Assembly (NCBI GenBank): GCA_013398295.1 | Contig: VZSF01006979.1 | Coordinates: 749,829-813,828 of the forward strand | DNA length: 64,000 nucleotides | Origin: Chionis minor | Taxonomy: Eukaryota; Chordata; Aves; Charadriiformes; Chionididae | Direction of reading: 5' to 3' | In this document: in pieces, positions 40,440 to 64,000 of the stretch | Layout: each line of letters starts with the position of its first letter | Numbering within the stretch: the first letter of the stretch is position 1 | Translations under genes and position numbers: made by a program | The notes under the pieces: model-generated | The model's database searches: none | What the model was told of the DNA's origin: nothing | What the model saw: the letters and a program-made list of their open reading frames with translations, nothing else

Positions 40440-40560
40440 AATTTAACCTTTTTTTTGTAATTTGTTTCCTACTGCCTTAGTTCTAGGTTTAAATTATGCT
40501 TATGTGCAATTACATTTATGTAATTTAAAATTGCATGAAATCGATGTAAGCATTACTGGA
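40440..40560. promoter_or_regulatory. Candidate short conserved element
   Basis: The block holds aaattatgcttatgtgcaat, tacatttatgtaatttaaaa and gcatgaaatcgatg, with two near-palindromic words. It has no repeat resemblance, and the support is weak. Confidence 0.22.
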
Positions 40561-43500
40561 AACTAAAATGTAGACTGTTTATGTGGGATGCAACGTTGCA
40601 TGACAAGCGTGGAAGTTCAGAACTGCATTTTTATTGCAAGCTTTCACACTTCTGATACTCAAGTGATCTTATTTCAATGTCTTGCTTTATGTGTCCTCCA
40701 AATGTATCCAACTAATTATGCATGTTTAATAAGAACCTTTAAAGATCAAGAACTTTGCTTACTAAGCATAAGAGTCACAAATGCTGTCAGTGAGACAGCC
40801 AAAACTTTGTTAAATTTGTAGATCCATATGCAGTGGCAAGGTCCAGTGAGGCCCAATGATACTTTCACAAAGTACTTGTCAAATGTTGATAACACCCAAC
40901 TCCTTGGAATCCATGTTTCTCTTTCTCCTTTAAGCGGGTAGTAACTGTAAAGCAGATCCCTCTGATACCTTTTCCATTAAAATTCTGCAATGACTGAACA
41001 ACTTTTTGATATCTTCAAGAAAGTACCCTGGTCACTCTAGTTCTGAACAGAGAGAGAAAAGCCACTCTGCTAACCGGAGAACTCTTCATAAAACGTACTT
41101 GTTTATACCTTGTTGTAGTTATGAAACCTACAAATAAAGTATTAAAAAATTAAAATATACTGTAATCCAGAATAACTGTGTTTTTTAAAAAAAATGAGTC
41201 CAACATATAGTTTTCAAGATTTTACCAGAAAGTACGTAACTGAACATAAACTGGTGGGACTGAGGGGAAAAAAGATATTTGAATTAAAAATATTCTTAAT
41301 GCAAAAATATTTTTATTATTGTTGAAATAGTTTTTCCCTGACCCTTGGAGCAGAAATGTGTTCAAAGTCAAGATTTATATAATGTCTGTTCGAAGCGTAG
41401 TGTTTAAAAACCCACACCAACAATCATTTTGCTCTGCTACGCAGAGGCCCTAGTGAGATACAGCTGATGACGTGCTGAATGCAACTTGGCCAAATACCCA
41501 GACTGCCTCCTTTAATGCAAGATTAGTGTTGTAGGAAAGCAGATCCTTGGGCTCTGGCAACACAAATCCATAGTGTACAATCGCCCAGAATAAATACAAT
41601 GTAGGCAGTTTCAATATATACTTTTCAATCTCATCTTTAATCAAGAGAAACCGCTCTCACAGAGGCTGAACGGTAACTTGGGACTCCACAGTGACATTGT
41701 ATTACTTTTTGCCTAAGCCAAGATTTCCTAGACACGAGGAACTTGTGCAACTGTGTGTAAATGTAACTGCTGTCTCCATTAACCAGCCAGGGACTACTGA
41801 ATCTACTCATTTTATACTTCAAATTGCTTTTAGATTGTGCACTAACCTCAGCAGTCTCATGGTTTTACGTGCTTTATTTCCTGTGAGTCCTATCTGTAAC
41901 CAGCTATTGACATTATTTACTTTTTCCTGTATTAGTACAAATAGTTTTATATTCTATATATAGTAGTTTACCCTTTAATATATTAAAGGCTGCTTAAGAC
42001 ACAACTAAATTCCACCACCTCTTGGACCTTTTTTGAAAAATTTACTGGATGCCCAATATATATAATATTCAATAGCATGTGAGAATAATTTTTATGCAAC
42101 TCTGATAGTTAGAAAGATAGATAACTCAATTATTAGATCATCTATCAAAATATTCAGATGTATAAGAGGCTACTAAAAAGATTGATGACTGAGAAAGTCC
42201 ACTGATTCTCTAGCCATCATATTCACACATTTGGCTAGACAACATTTTTCGCTGCCTTCACAAGCAAGCTTCATTACCCATCACTCCATTGAAAAGAGTT
42301 TATTATGAGGCTGCCATCTTGGCAAGACTATTATTTAGATGATAAATGTTGGGGGGAAAAGTGTGTCTAGATTTTTTTTTTAAGATGAGCTTTTTGACAG
42401 ATAAAACAAACAGCATCTACATTTCTAATTAACTTAAATTTGGCATATACAAATACAGGTCAGTAAAGCTATGATATGCTACTAGATTATCTTCTGTCTG
42501 AATCTTGCCCTTAATTTGTAAAATGTAAATTAACTAATTAGAAGAAAAGCAGCATTATTTGTGACAAAATGCTTCTTCTACTTCTTTGCTTTGTGACATT
42601 TATGATCAACTGTAGTCCTTCATTTTAACTTCTAATAGATGGATAATTATGCTCATACTAATTCATCAGGCCTTTAGTATTTTAAACCAAATGAAAACTT
42701 GAGATTTCTGAAGGCAAGGAAGCACAACACACTGCAACATGCAGCTAAAGTACTTGCCAGCTTCACTTCACATGCGGTATTATGCTGTTTACACATATAT
42801 GTCGCGTTAATATAGGTATGAAGGTACCACTTTCAATATTCAAGTACCTGACTCAAAGGAAAATCTCTGTTAGTATTAAAATTTCCTTGAAATCTCTCTA
42901 TCCTTTCTGTGCATAATGCATAGGAATAAGAATACACTTATGCTTTGTTCCTTAGTATTAAGAGTTAAATTTCACTTTATACTCCTACCACTCTCCTCAA
43001 TTGTCATTTGAAATGGATTAGACTAGCAAATATAAAATTACACGAAGGAAGGGGGAGGTGGTCATTCTTGAGTTTCAGCCCAGCAACTTGACCTTGTTAA
43101 ATAAAAAATATATGATATCATAGTTTACAGGAAGGGATTCTTTTCGCTTTGGTTTGGCTTGGTTTTAACTATTACTGGGTAGATAAAGACTCAACACTAA
43201 GAAATACATTGAAAATGTCAGATGTAAATGTCAATTAAAAATTACAAGGAATTCTGAAAGGTAAGGTCTGTGGGGGGTTGACATTCTTTGACATAGTGGA
43301 GTGTCTGCAACCAGGCCTTTGGCAAGCATAGCAGGATCTATGCTGTCAGCTCTTATCGTACATAAACTTAGATGCTTGTCTAATCTGAATGAGAAATACC
43401 AGGAAAATTGGAGCTGAAGCCTTGCATTAATGTGGATGGAAGCTGAAAATGCTCTATCTGCACTAGATGAGTCTCCTGTGACATGATAATATTTAAGACA

Positions 43501-44084
43501 GTACAGAAAAATATAAGGGAAAAATAATTTAAACAAAGCTACGTAGTGCTTCATTTACTACTTTTTAAGTTGAGAATGTAACAATCTAGCAGTGAAAGAG
43601 GCTTAAATAATAGTGCAAAATCATAATGAAAATCCCAATTTCATGTCCATCTTAAATACAATATCTAAGGAGAACAACATATGAAAATATATACTCAATA
43701 TCAATCATTCAAATGTAAACGCTAATATGAATACAGTATGGTCTGTTCTTTCTTTGCTTTGACAAAAATTAGTTTTGATAGAAAATAAAACAACCTACAA
43801 TGCTTAGCCAAACAATTAACATAATAGCAATGCTAGGACTAAGCCATGGTCTCAATGGAAAATGTCCTCATGATCTGTTATTCAGTCATGTTGTTAAGGA
43901 GGGGATGACTGCTAAAATCTAAAAACATGACTAAAGTAAAAAAAAAAATTTATTTTTCATAAACTACGTGTTGACTTCTATACTGTTCATGTGCCACTAA
44001 ATAAAGATAACCTATATTCATGTCAAGTGCTGTTGGAAATAAGTTAAGTTTATCTAGAACATTTGTGAAGTGCAGAGGTATGCT

Positions 44085-44131
44085 TATATATGCATGTGTG
44101 TGTATGTATGTGTGTGCATGAGTGTACACAT
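44085..44131. repeat. TG/TATG microsatellite
   Basis: Imperfect TATATATG, (TG)n and TATG units, likely length-variable. Confidence 0.88.
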
Positions 44132-45788
44132 ATTTTCTCGCTTTATCTCACAGAAGAGCACAGAATTTTATAATCTTCACAAATTAAACTACTAAATCAG
44201 TAAACTAGCAGAAAATGGCATTCTTCATTGCTTTTGATTTTCTTCCTGTCTATAAACAAACATATCTTACTCAGTGCTACTAAGGTTAGCAAGTTGGTAT
44301 GGCAAATTTTTTAAAAAAATGAATTATTTTTGAAGAAACTTATCTATATATAGTCCTAAGTTGCAAAAATCATCATAAACTCTCTCTTCTATCTACATCC
44401 ATTTTTATTTAAGTTTAATTTACTAATTCAAGTGTAGCCAGGAGGGAGCAGAGCAAAACCCAGCATGTGTGAAAATGTACAAGCGTTAGATAGCTAAAAA
44501 AACCGTAAGTCCCTCAGTGTTGCAGTAAGGTCAAAACCTTTCAGCATTGTACCAGTGTGTCAAAATATGTCAACAAACCATCATACTGCAAGAAGAAGAA
44601 TGACCTTTCAGTTCTTTATGTTTGGGCTGCCAATGAAGCTTCGGATACTGGGTATGCATGAACAGTTTTCCTAGCCACTTGACAAATGCAACTCCCAAGG
44701 TTTCCTCCAAGTCAAGTTGTTATACTACTGGCTTTCAACTCACCAGTACAACTTTTAAAACCATTTGCAATTGAAGAATATTGATCTTGTTATAGAACAG
44801 ACATCCATAAACCCACAGCATAACTCGCTCTTCCCCAACCACCTACACTCAGCAGACAACAATTATTACTTAAACAGTCTTCACAGTAACATGTCAGACT
44901 GTTTTAAACAGCTGAGCAGAAAAAAACCTGCATTAGTTCTGATGTTCTGATTCAGCCTTTGCTCATATCGTTACAGCCAACTGCAAATGAATTTGAACAG
45001 AAAACTACTCAAAAAGCCCTAAGAACACACTGGCTGTGTTTGTGACTGAAATACAATCCTTTGCATTGTTTCTGTTCACATTTATCTGAAATAAATACTT
45101 TTTCTAATCTGCAGGGCTCTGATGATTTTACTGTAACTGTTATTTATAAAACTAAGTCTCAAGATCAGACATAATGTATTAATTAACAACACATTTAATC
45201 ATGAATTTAGGCTCCCAAAAAGTGTGGTTACTATGTTAAAATTATTTATGGGAAACTTGCTTTTATTTATTCTTTCAAAAAAGCAGAAGCACAGCACTAA
45301 CAATATTTAGAATACAAGCAAATGGGGGAAGGAATTCAGTACAGCGATGTCTTACCATTCTTATTCAAAGAGAAGATGAAATGCTTCTCTTTCACTATGT
45401 GAAATTACCTTTAGTTTAATATCAGTGTCAAATATGACATTTTCCTACGGTCTTCCTCACATATAGTAAAGTTTCTTTAGCTAATAACGGCGTCAAGCTT
45501 TCTCCTGGGACTCTCTAGAAATTACAGTCCAGAATGTACATATGCCTTAGCTGGGCTTGCAGAAGAGAGAAAATGTAAATGACTGTATTTGAGTTTATAT
45601 ATTCTTACAGCAAGTCACTGACAGTGCACCCACTAATTACTATTCGAACCATGTGTTGCTGATCTCTATACGCCTCTTGGAAAACAGAGGAGCCATGCCT
45701 ATCAGCTCTGACTAACAGACATTTACAGCCAGGACTCCAATTTTTAATTTAAGTTAGAAAAAAATTATACAATTAGACACTAGAGGGG

Positions 45789-45805
45789 AAAAAAAAAAAA
45801 AAAAG
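45789..45805. repeat. A-rich homopolymer
   Basis: An uninterrupted run of about 16 A residues on the plus strand. Confidence 0.88.
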
Positions 45806-47429
45806 AAACAGCAGCATTCATTTAAACCTTAAAATAATTTACAGCATGTTCTCAGACCCTGTTTTAAACTACAATCTGTGTTATTTCCTGCTCATGGTAT
45901 CCGAACTACCTTTGGTCACACAGACTATTCAACAGTTTTTATCCTCATGGTTACAAAAATACATCAATACATCAGGCCACTGAACAATGAAAGCTACACA
46001 TGCAGAAAGCATTTATATTTTGCACATGCAGTTGTCTTGTTTACCTAGTGGTGGTGAAAACTATAGTCTGCACAGCGGATGCCACCACTTTGAAGGAAGA
46101 AACATATTGAGGGAAGGGACTCTGCAAGTACATGAATCATTTTATACTAAGTTTGTTCAGTATATAAAATAGCTTTTTTCTAAAACATCACTCCGCAAAA
46201 TCAGTCTGGGAATACGCAACACCAAACTTGCCTTTTCCTGTTTCTTTATTATTAAAAATTCTCAACATCTAAACAGCATCTTAAATTACAACTGTGCAAA
46301 CCCACTGACAAGGAACACTTTGTACATTTTTAATGTGAAGCTTAATTTGAAGATGAGGTTGCAGTGCAGCACTGCAACTGAAAATTGCTTAACAATACCA
46401 TTGATGTATGAGCCATAAAAAACCTTGCTAAGCTGTCCCTGCAGAACTCGAAGTAATAAAAAGGTGTTCTTTTGCACTGAGGTGAACAGACATGGTTGAC
46501 TGCATCTAGGGAGCTGTTCTGTTAAATGAGAAAGTGCCATTTCTTTCCTGTCAGTACAGACCAATTTAAGACACTCACAGATTTAGTTAGCACGGAGTAC
46601 AGGATTTAATGAAATACACACATAACAGGAAACAAACCACAGCTATGTTCAAAGCTTTCAGTCAGCTTGTGTGCAGAACTAAACTTATATCTGTGACAGA
46701 TGTAGGAAAAAATCTAAAAACTTTTCAGGTCTCACTCCTACTTTTAAAGGAAAAAAGATGAACGGAAAAGGTCTAAAATCTCTCACCTTCATTCCTTTTG
46801 AAGTATCTAGACATGTACTTCTATTCACATCTAACAGGTGATGTTACGGGTCTTCTCTCCAGTTCCATTTTGGCTTTAAGTTCACCCAACAGATCAGGTT
46901 TACAAAACCCTAAACTATCAGCTGAGTATCATGATATCTGTATTGTGAACTGATGCTTCTTCTCCAAATGATTCCTCCTTCAAAATGAAAGGAGACACAC
47001 AGATGCAGTGCACTGTCTGGGAAGCTGGTTCTCACTTGAGAGATCCTTGCATGGGCTGATTAAATCACACAAAATTGATTCACAGTTTGTGCAGCTACAC
47101 CTGTGTCCTTGCATACAAATATTTTCAGAGAGCAATGAAAGTTAACTATCTAACCTAAATGCAACCTAATCTGTCAACAAGTGTTCATTAACCCAATTGC
47201 CATATTAGAAGAAGCTGCAATAACTCAGAATTCATTTCAGAAGATGTTGCGATACTGTTAGCTTGGCCAAGCAGTACCAAAATTAAAACTAACAGGATCT
47301 GTTCTTAAAAAAAACAACAACAGAAATCTGCCTAATTTCCATAGTTAACCTATCACTAAATTCTAGATTTGGGGAGTAACAGATCCCACTAAGGAGATTT
47401 CTAGTTTCCTTTATATGAATGTAAAGTCA

Positions 47430-47466
47430 CTATATTTATGTATTTATATATAGTCACTATATTTAA
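47430..47466. repeat. Short direct repeat in AT-rich sequence
   Basis: The word agtcactatattta occurs twice, about 26 bp apart, joined by a TATTTATATATA stretch. Confidence 0.75.
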
Positions 47467-49472
47467 GAATCAAAAATGTTTACAGTTGTTTTCAATATGA
47501 ACTGCTATAACGGAAAATGTGGCAAAATCCCAAAGTTACTTCCAAAACAGTCTTACTGATCCACATATCAATTCAGACTAGCTTTTGCAACATTCAGGGT
47601 ACTTGACTAACAGCACAGTGAGAGATGTTATTCCATTTTTGAAGTTGCAATATCAATTAGTACGTGACAAAATTAAATGGAGTTAGCTATGTCTTGGTTT
47701 CCTGATAAAAGCATAAGAGAAGTTTCTTTCAGAGATGTCAGATTCAAATGGTACACAGTATTCTCAAGTGTATTACACTTTTTATAGTTCAACCCAAAAT
47801 GTGGATAATCATTTTGTTCAGCACAAAAAAAGGCAGAAACGACAACTTCAACTTTGAAACGGCAATTTTACTGCAAACAACAAATGGATCAAGATTACTT
47901 GTCTGACTAACTTTCACCTCATCTCAACTTAGAATCTTTATGCTCGTGTTGTCTATTTAAAATCCACTTCTTGGAGCTGTTTTCCCTGATACCATCTTGG
48001 ATCCCTTCAGATGAATCCCTTCTCCTCAGAAAATATTCCAGCCACTGTATCTAATGGCCTCCTCCCTGCCTGAGCTGCTCCATCTCCTCTTATTTACACT
48101 GATGTGCAAGTTTAGCACCATTTGCACCAGTATCTTTCCTGCCATTCTCACCATTTGCCTAGTAGTTGTATATATTCAAATTTCTTTCTAAGTCTTGTGT
48201 ATTCTGGTTATAAGTTTCACAAATTCTTTTCTACAAGTTTCCTGTAGGATATTATCTTCATCCAACAACCGAGAGTCTTCCTGAGTTTCCCATTACCTCG
48301 ATTCAATTTTTCCAAGTCACTGCTTTCTGGGATTGTCAAGTAAGAGCAGGTCCTTCTCATGTCTATCAAGAATGTTGCTGCAGAACATAATTCTGAACTC
48401 TGATGATTTTATTCTCAAGATTTGGTCTCCTTTTCTCTGTTGCCTCCTTTAGAATCTGCTTTTAAGCTATTTCCCAAGCTATGGCTAGCTATTTTCACCT
48501 TGGCACTTCTCATATTTAGCTGAAATACTAACGGTCAGCAGACTAGCTTCTGAAGTGGGCACGCACTGTCTATTTGTTGCATGTTCACACGTTTGTGCCA
48601 TCTTCTCCACTGTGCCTCAGATTTCATTAATGCCCTCTTGTGAACACTGAACGAACCTCTAAATTTGTTTTTAAAAATCCTTTATTAAAACTTTCATTTA
48701 TCTCACTTACTCACTACCTTGCCTTGCTTAGGGTTTCACCACATAAAAAAATGGAATTGATGATAAAGCAGCTTGTTTAGGATTTTTTTTGGAAGAAAAA
48801 TCCTCCAGTGAGGAGGCTCCTAGTACCATGGAAAGACATAAAAATATGTACAGTAACAGCCTGTATAGGAATAAAGCAGAACTATTTTAACCATTTTTAA
48901 AATAAAAGATCTTTATACCAATACCATCAAGACATTAAAAAAATTCTGTCTGGCATAACTCATTTCCCTCCTTATGTTCCTGCAAATACTTACTACATTT
49001 TTTAGCTTGAAGATAATTGTTATATCTGTTTAAAATGCAGATAACATAAAAAAACCCCTTACTTCAATAACAAAACCCCAAACAATGAAACAATATTGTC
49101 CTCGATACAATGGCAAGGAGCAATAAAGTTCTTTACACATAAAGCCCACTTGGTTTGTGAAGGTTTTATAACAAATTTCGCACCTTGCAGGTGTTACAAA
49201 ACGTTACAGTAAAATCTTCCTTCAAAGTCAGGTACTAAAAGATTTAATGTGTAACTTCTGTATCAAAGTAACTTACTCTGTCATCTAGCATCATTGTAAA
49301 ATCACCAGATATATCTGCTGCATGTTAACAATTATGATGTGAATATTTCACAAATATTTCAGCATTCCAATTTGACATACTAATTAATGACATTCAAAAT
49401 GCCAGATTAGTAACATGTATTTTGTTCACATGACTTAATACAGAAGTCACTAGTGTTTTTTCCAGTAACTCC

Positions 49473-49508
49473 TTTTAAAAATGCAGTCCTTTTTAAAAAT
49501 GCAGTCCT
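49473..49508. repeat. 18-bp perfect tandem duplication
   Basis: The unit ttttaaaaatgcagtcct is present twice in direct succession. It lies 33-68 bases inside the giant intron behind the 5' splice site of the ESK exon. Confidence 0.95.
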
Positions 49509-49541
49509 ATTTATCTATAAGGAAAAATAACAGAAATGTAC

Positions 49542-60987
<11,446 letters not shown>

Positions 60988-61533
60988 CTAGAGAAATGAA
61001 GAATAAAAACATACAAAAGACCTGTTAGCTCAGTTATCCATTTGGCAGGGAGAGAGATGTACTTTTATAAGGAAAACATTGATGATGTTGATAATTTTGA
61101 AAATTATCCAACCAGCAGCTACAAACCTATACACTTATAGCTACTTACCCATTCTGATATGATTAACTTTAAAAGTCTTGAAACACCAAAGCATTTTATT
61201 AGCATAGGGTGAAAGCAGGCCCTTGTTTACTTATTCAACTTCACTGGACAGTTTGTGCTTCAGAAGCATCATGCTGCTAGAGAAACTGCTCAGGATAAAG
61301 AAAATGTAACTCTAACTTTCATATCCTATGAGAACTTACGGCAAAAGATATGTAAAAGTTCAAAATAACCTTTAAAAACAATGCTTCGTCTCAACAATCT
61401 TAAGCACTTTATAGACTTGATGAATCCAGTTTAGTAGTTTTCAAATTTATTTCTTTACTTATTTAGAGTTGACACGTTTATTTGACTATATTAAAAGCTC
61501 GCAAAAGGCTTTCTGTGATAATTTCAAATGCCT

Positions 61534-61569
61534 AAATCTAAACCACAAAAGAAATCTAAACCACGAAAG
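61534..61569. repeat. 18-bp tandem duplication
   Basis: Two adjacent units aaatctaaaccacaaaag and aaatctaaaccacgaaag differ at one base, and a partial third unit (aaatc) follows. Confidence 0.93.
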
Positions 61570-61960
61570 AAATCAGAAGTGAATTTAGGACTATTTATCG
61601 GTCTTTTATTCACTGACATTGATACTACAATGAAAAAATAACAGAAATCAGGAGATGCCTTTAGTTTATTTTTAAATATAGTCCTTGTAAGCACTGGCAT
61701 TCTGGTTTCTCTCCAGACGCTTAATCTGGGTAGTTGCACATACCAGTTAATTACTAATAGGAGTGGAAAGACTTTATTCTAGAAAAATGCCTTCTAAAAA
61801 CACCAAACATTTCATTTTACAATTTCTCACAGGAAAAACAACACTGCTGCACAAGCACAAGCTGCCTCCTTCCTGGGAACAACTGCTGTTAGAGTTCAGC
61901 TGGTGGTATATTTATACCATTGAATTCTTCAGTGTAGACCAGGCTTGAGACTAGCAAGGT

Positions 61961-62045
61961 TTCCAGCTTTGCCAAAGATTTCCTGTGTGACTTCAGGCAA
62001 ATTCCTTTAACCTGTGTGTGCTTCAGTCATGTAAACAAAGTGAAA
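61961..62045 (+). mobile_element. MIR/L3-like ancient retroposon tail
   Basis: The sequence reads ctttgccaaagatttcctgt, gtgacttcaggcaaattcct, ttaacctgtgtgtgcttcag and then catgtaaac. This follows the MIR/L3 tail pattern (ctgtgtgaccttgggcaag, tcacttaacctctctgtgcc, tcagtttcc...tgtaaa). MIR and L3 share this region, so the class cannot be fixed by eye. Confidence 0.55.
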
Positions 62046-64000
62046 AACTACTCTTTTGCTGTTCTTCATCTGTTTCACCCCAACTCAGTCCCAAAGCTTT
62101 GCCACTCTCTTCAGTGACTGACTCAAAAGCCTGAGACGACACTGTGAAAAGGACTCCTGGAACCTGTGACATGAAGGGATGTGCCCTATAAGCAGCAATG
62201 CTGCTACTACGAATGAATGTGTGTAAACACTCTGCTGTCAGTAAAGGAGATGGTTGTTTTAATCTTCTTCCCAAATGTTGCCTCCTAAAAGCATCACATT
62301 TAGTTAAGAGTAGTATTTTCAAGACAATATTTTGTTTAGAAAACAACACCCTAATGCAAAGGAATATACAACCCAATGTGAGTTTAAAGGCTTTGCAAGA
62401 GCACCAAAAAATGGCATCATCATAGGCAGGAACAAAAGTTTGTCCAAATGTTTTTAAAGAGAATGATATACTAAGGCAAAATACCTCCAGATGAATCACG
62501 CCATATTACATTTTTGTATCCTATTCATCTCATATGAAACAAACATTACTTTTTGTGAATGAATAGTAAGAATCAATAGGCATTTTACTTTAGCTTTTGT
62601 ACACTGTTAAAAATGTGTTTTGTACACAGGATAAAAACTTTGAAAATGTGAACTAGAAGATGGCATATATATTTACTTTATTAACACTAAAAATTAAAAT
62701 AATAACTTTTTAGTAGATAGGAATAATACACAAGTAACAGTTTGCCAGTTGAGGTTGATAAAATGGTAGAATAATGAAGAGCGTAACTGGGGAAGATTGA
62801 GTAGAATTCACTGTTTAGAAGGGCTACTGACGTAAGTATCATGACTCCATTATGAAAAAATTAAGCTATTTTACGACTGATCAGAAATAAGCAAAAGCCC
62901 ACAAATTCACATGAGGAAAATGTTTAACTGGAGACTACTTTGAGTAATGAGCTACAGGTGCAAAATAAATTTCCTCTATTTCTAAGACTGTCAACTTCAG
63001 TTTCTCACTTGAAGTTAACAGACATGCTATTCTTTACCTGTATCAGAGTAATAATGAATTGACACAGTGAATTTTATATTATGCTGATGTCACATTGGTT
63101 CTACAAGGTTTTAAATTAAGCCTGTAAAAGAAAAGGAATCAAACACAACCGCGACTATACTAGCATTCAATATATTATCTTTCCTTCTTACATAAACATT
63201 ATCTACTTATGTAAGGTCCTTCAAAATTAAACAAAACCCCTGCATATTGTTGATTTTGTACTACCTATGCAGCTAAGATAAGGTATCTTCAACTGTAATT
63301 CTTTTTTCAGAAAGCCAGTTACTGGGGTGGCAGCATACCAACAGGCTGACTGTGTAAAAAACAAAACGGCGTGGAAGTGCTAAGGCTTTTATGTGAACAA
63401 TAATGACTGTCAGAAAATAAACTTCATTGAAACACTATTCTTGCATAGATCTCTTCCTTACTTAATGAAAAGTAAGATGACACTAGTGAACATTTAAACA
63501 AAAGCAGATCATCTGATCTTTTTACTCCAGCTGCTATACTCCTTCTAGTTGTGGTCAAACTGAATAATCGTTTGAAGATAGTAAAGAAAAGAGGGATTTA
63601 ACACATGTTTCTTTTAAATGAAGAAATTACTTCTATGTGTATTGTAATTATGCAAAAAATAAAGTAATAATTTAATTACAATTTTGCACATTAGCAGAAA
63701 TAACCAAAGCTCACCTAAAAAAATGAACTACGTGGAAAAAAGTCTGTAAATGTAACAGCGTTCAAAGGAGATAAAGAACACCTCATATTTACATTTTAAC
63801 ACAGCTGCAGTACAGCATTAAGGTTACTGTGATGGCCTTGTGAACTTACATCTTGCTGTTCTTGTGTTATAAGGGGAAAAAGGGCTGATGTGAGAACAAA
63901 GTACTGTCAGCAATCTACCCTTTAAACTGCTTAGACCTGGAAGGCACGCTCATTGCTTTATTTCTTTGCTCATTTTTCTCCAAGATTGGTACATCTGAAC

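Larger units (their letters stand above)
32319..49541. other. Right part of the giant CDIN1 intron, adjoining the exon cluster
   Basis: No coding exon or recognisable transposon was found in this 17-kb stretch. It contains simple repeats at 33120-33155, 44085-44131 and 45789-45805, an 18-bp tandem duplication at 49473-49508, and a pyrimidine-rich plus-strand block at 47950-48660 of uncertain origin. Short compact blocks with homeodomain-type words (32640-32730, 36110-36260, 37220-37400, 40440-40560) are possible conserved elements. Confidence 0.6.
60988..64000 (-). other. CDIN1: CDIN1 intron upstream of the first exon in the window, partial
   Basis: The exon encoding the human LMARLILERFLQEHEETP region was not found on the minus strand here, so this is read as part of the preceding intron, continuing beyond 64000. 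It holds an 18-bp tandem duplication at 61534-61569 and a MIR/L3-like tail at about 61961-62045. A 158-codon open frame at 62023-62499 on the minus strand overlaps the end of that repeat and has no recognisable domain. Confidence 0.75.

Noticed and set aside
62023..62499. Longest open frame in the window, 158 codons on the minus strand.
   Set aside because: No recognisable domain, low-complexity hydrophobic start, overlap with a MIR/L3-like tail at its end, and location inside a CDIN1 intron on the same strand. It looks like chance.
60988..64000. Search for the preceding CDIN1 exon (LMARLILERFLQEHEE region).
   Set aside because: No minus-strand frame with that sequence and AG/GT borders was found; it is presumed to lie beyond 64000.

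Overview
This is AT-rich, intron-dominated vertebrate nuclear DNA. The short spliced exons and several CR1 retrotransposon tails (with the octamer-type ATTCTGTG end) point to a bird or closely related sauropsid. There are no operons, CRISPR arrays, rRNA/tRNA genes or plausible intronless genes. Almost every open frame of 60-158 codons is chance or repeat-derived.

The one gene I can support is CDIN1 (C15orf41, codanin-1 interacting nuclease), on the minus strand. Five consecutive coding exons lie at 60908-60987, 60498-60547, 57612-57679, 52459-52524 and 49542-49647, in transcription order. They have AG/GT splice sites and phases that join without a break. Together they encode about 124 residues, matching human residues ~116-239 of 281 with no insertion or deletion. 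The PD-(D/E)XK nuclease core is split between the last two exons: the TPD aspartate in 52459-52524 and the ESK motif in 49542-49647. The N-terminal exons should lie beyond 64000. The C-terminal exon(s), about 42 residues, should lie left of base 1. Positions 1-49541 are therefore one very large intron.

Layout: 1-49541 is the giant intron, with few recognisable repeats, short microsatellites, several A+T-rich blocks dense in homeodomain- and MEIS-type motifs (about 17880-20600, also 32640-32730, 36110-36260, 37220-37400, 40440-40560), and a CR1 near 31 kb. A perfect 575-bp direct duplication at 31168-32318, split by a single N, is most likely an assembly artefact. 49542-60987 holds the exon cluster, with three CR1-type remnants in or near it. 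60988-64000 is upstream intron with an old MIR/L3-like tail.

In mammals the 3' end of CDIN1 faces MEIS2, a developmental regulator surrounded by conserved non-coding elements. The motif-rich blocks here are candidates for such elements, but that is inference until an alignment is made. I found no evidence for a novel biological system.
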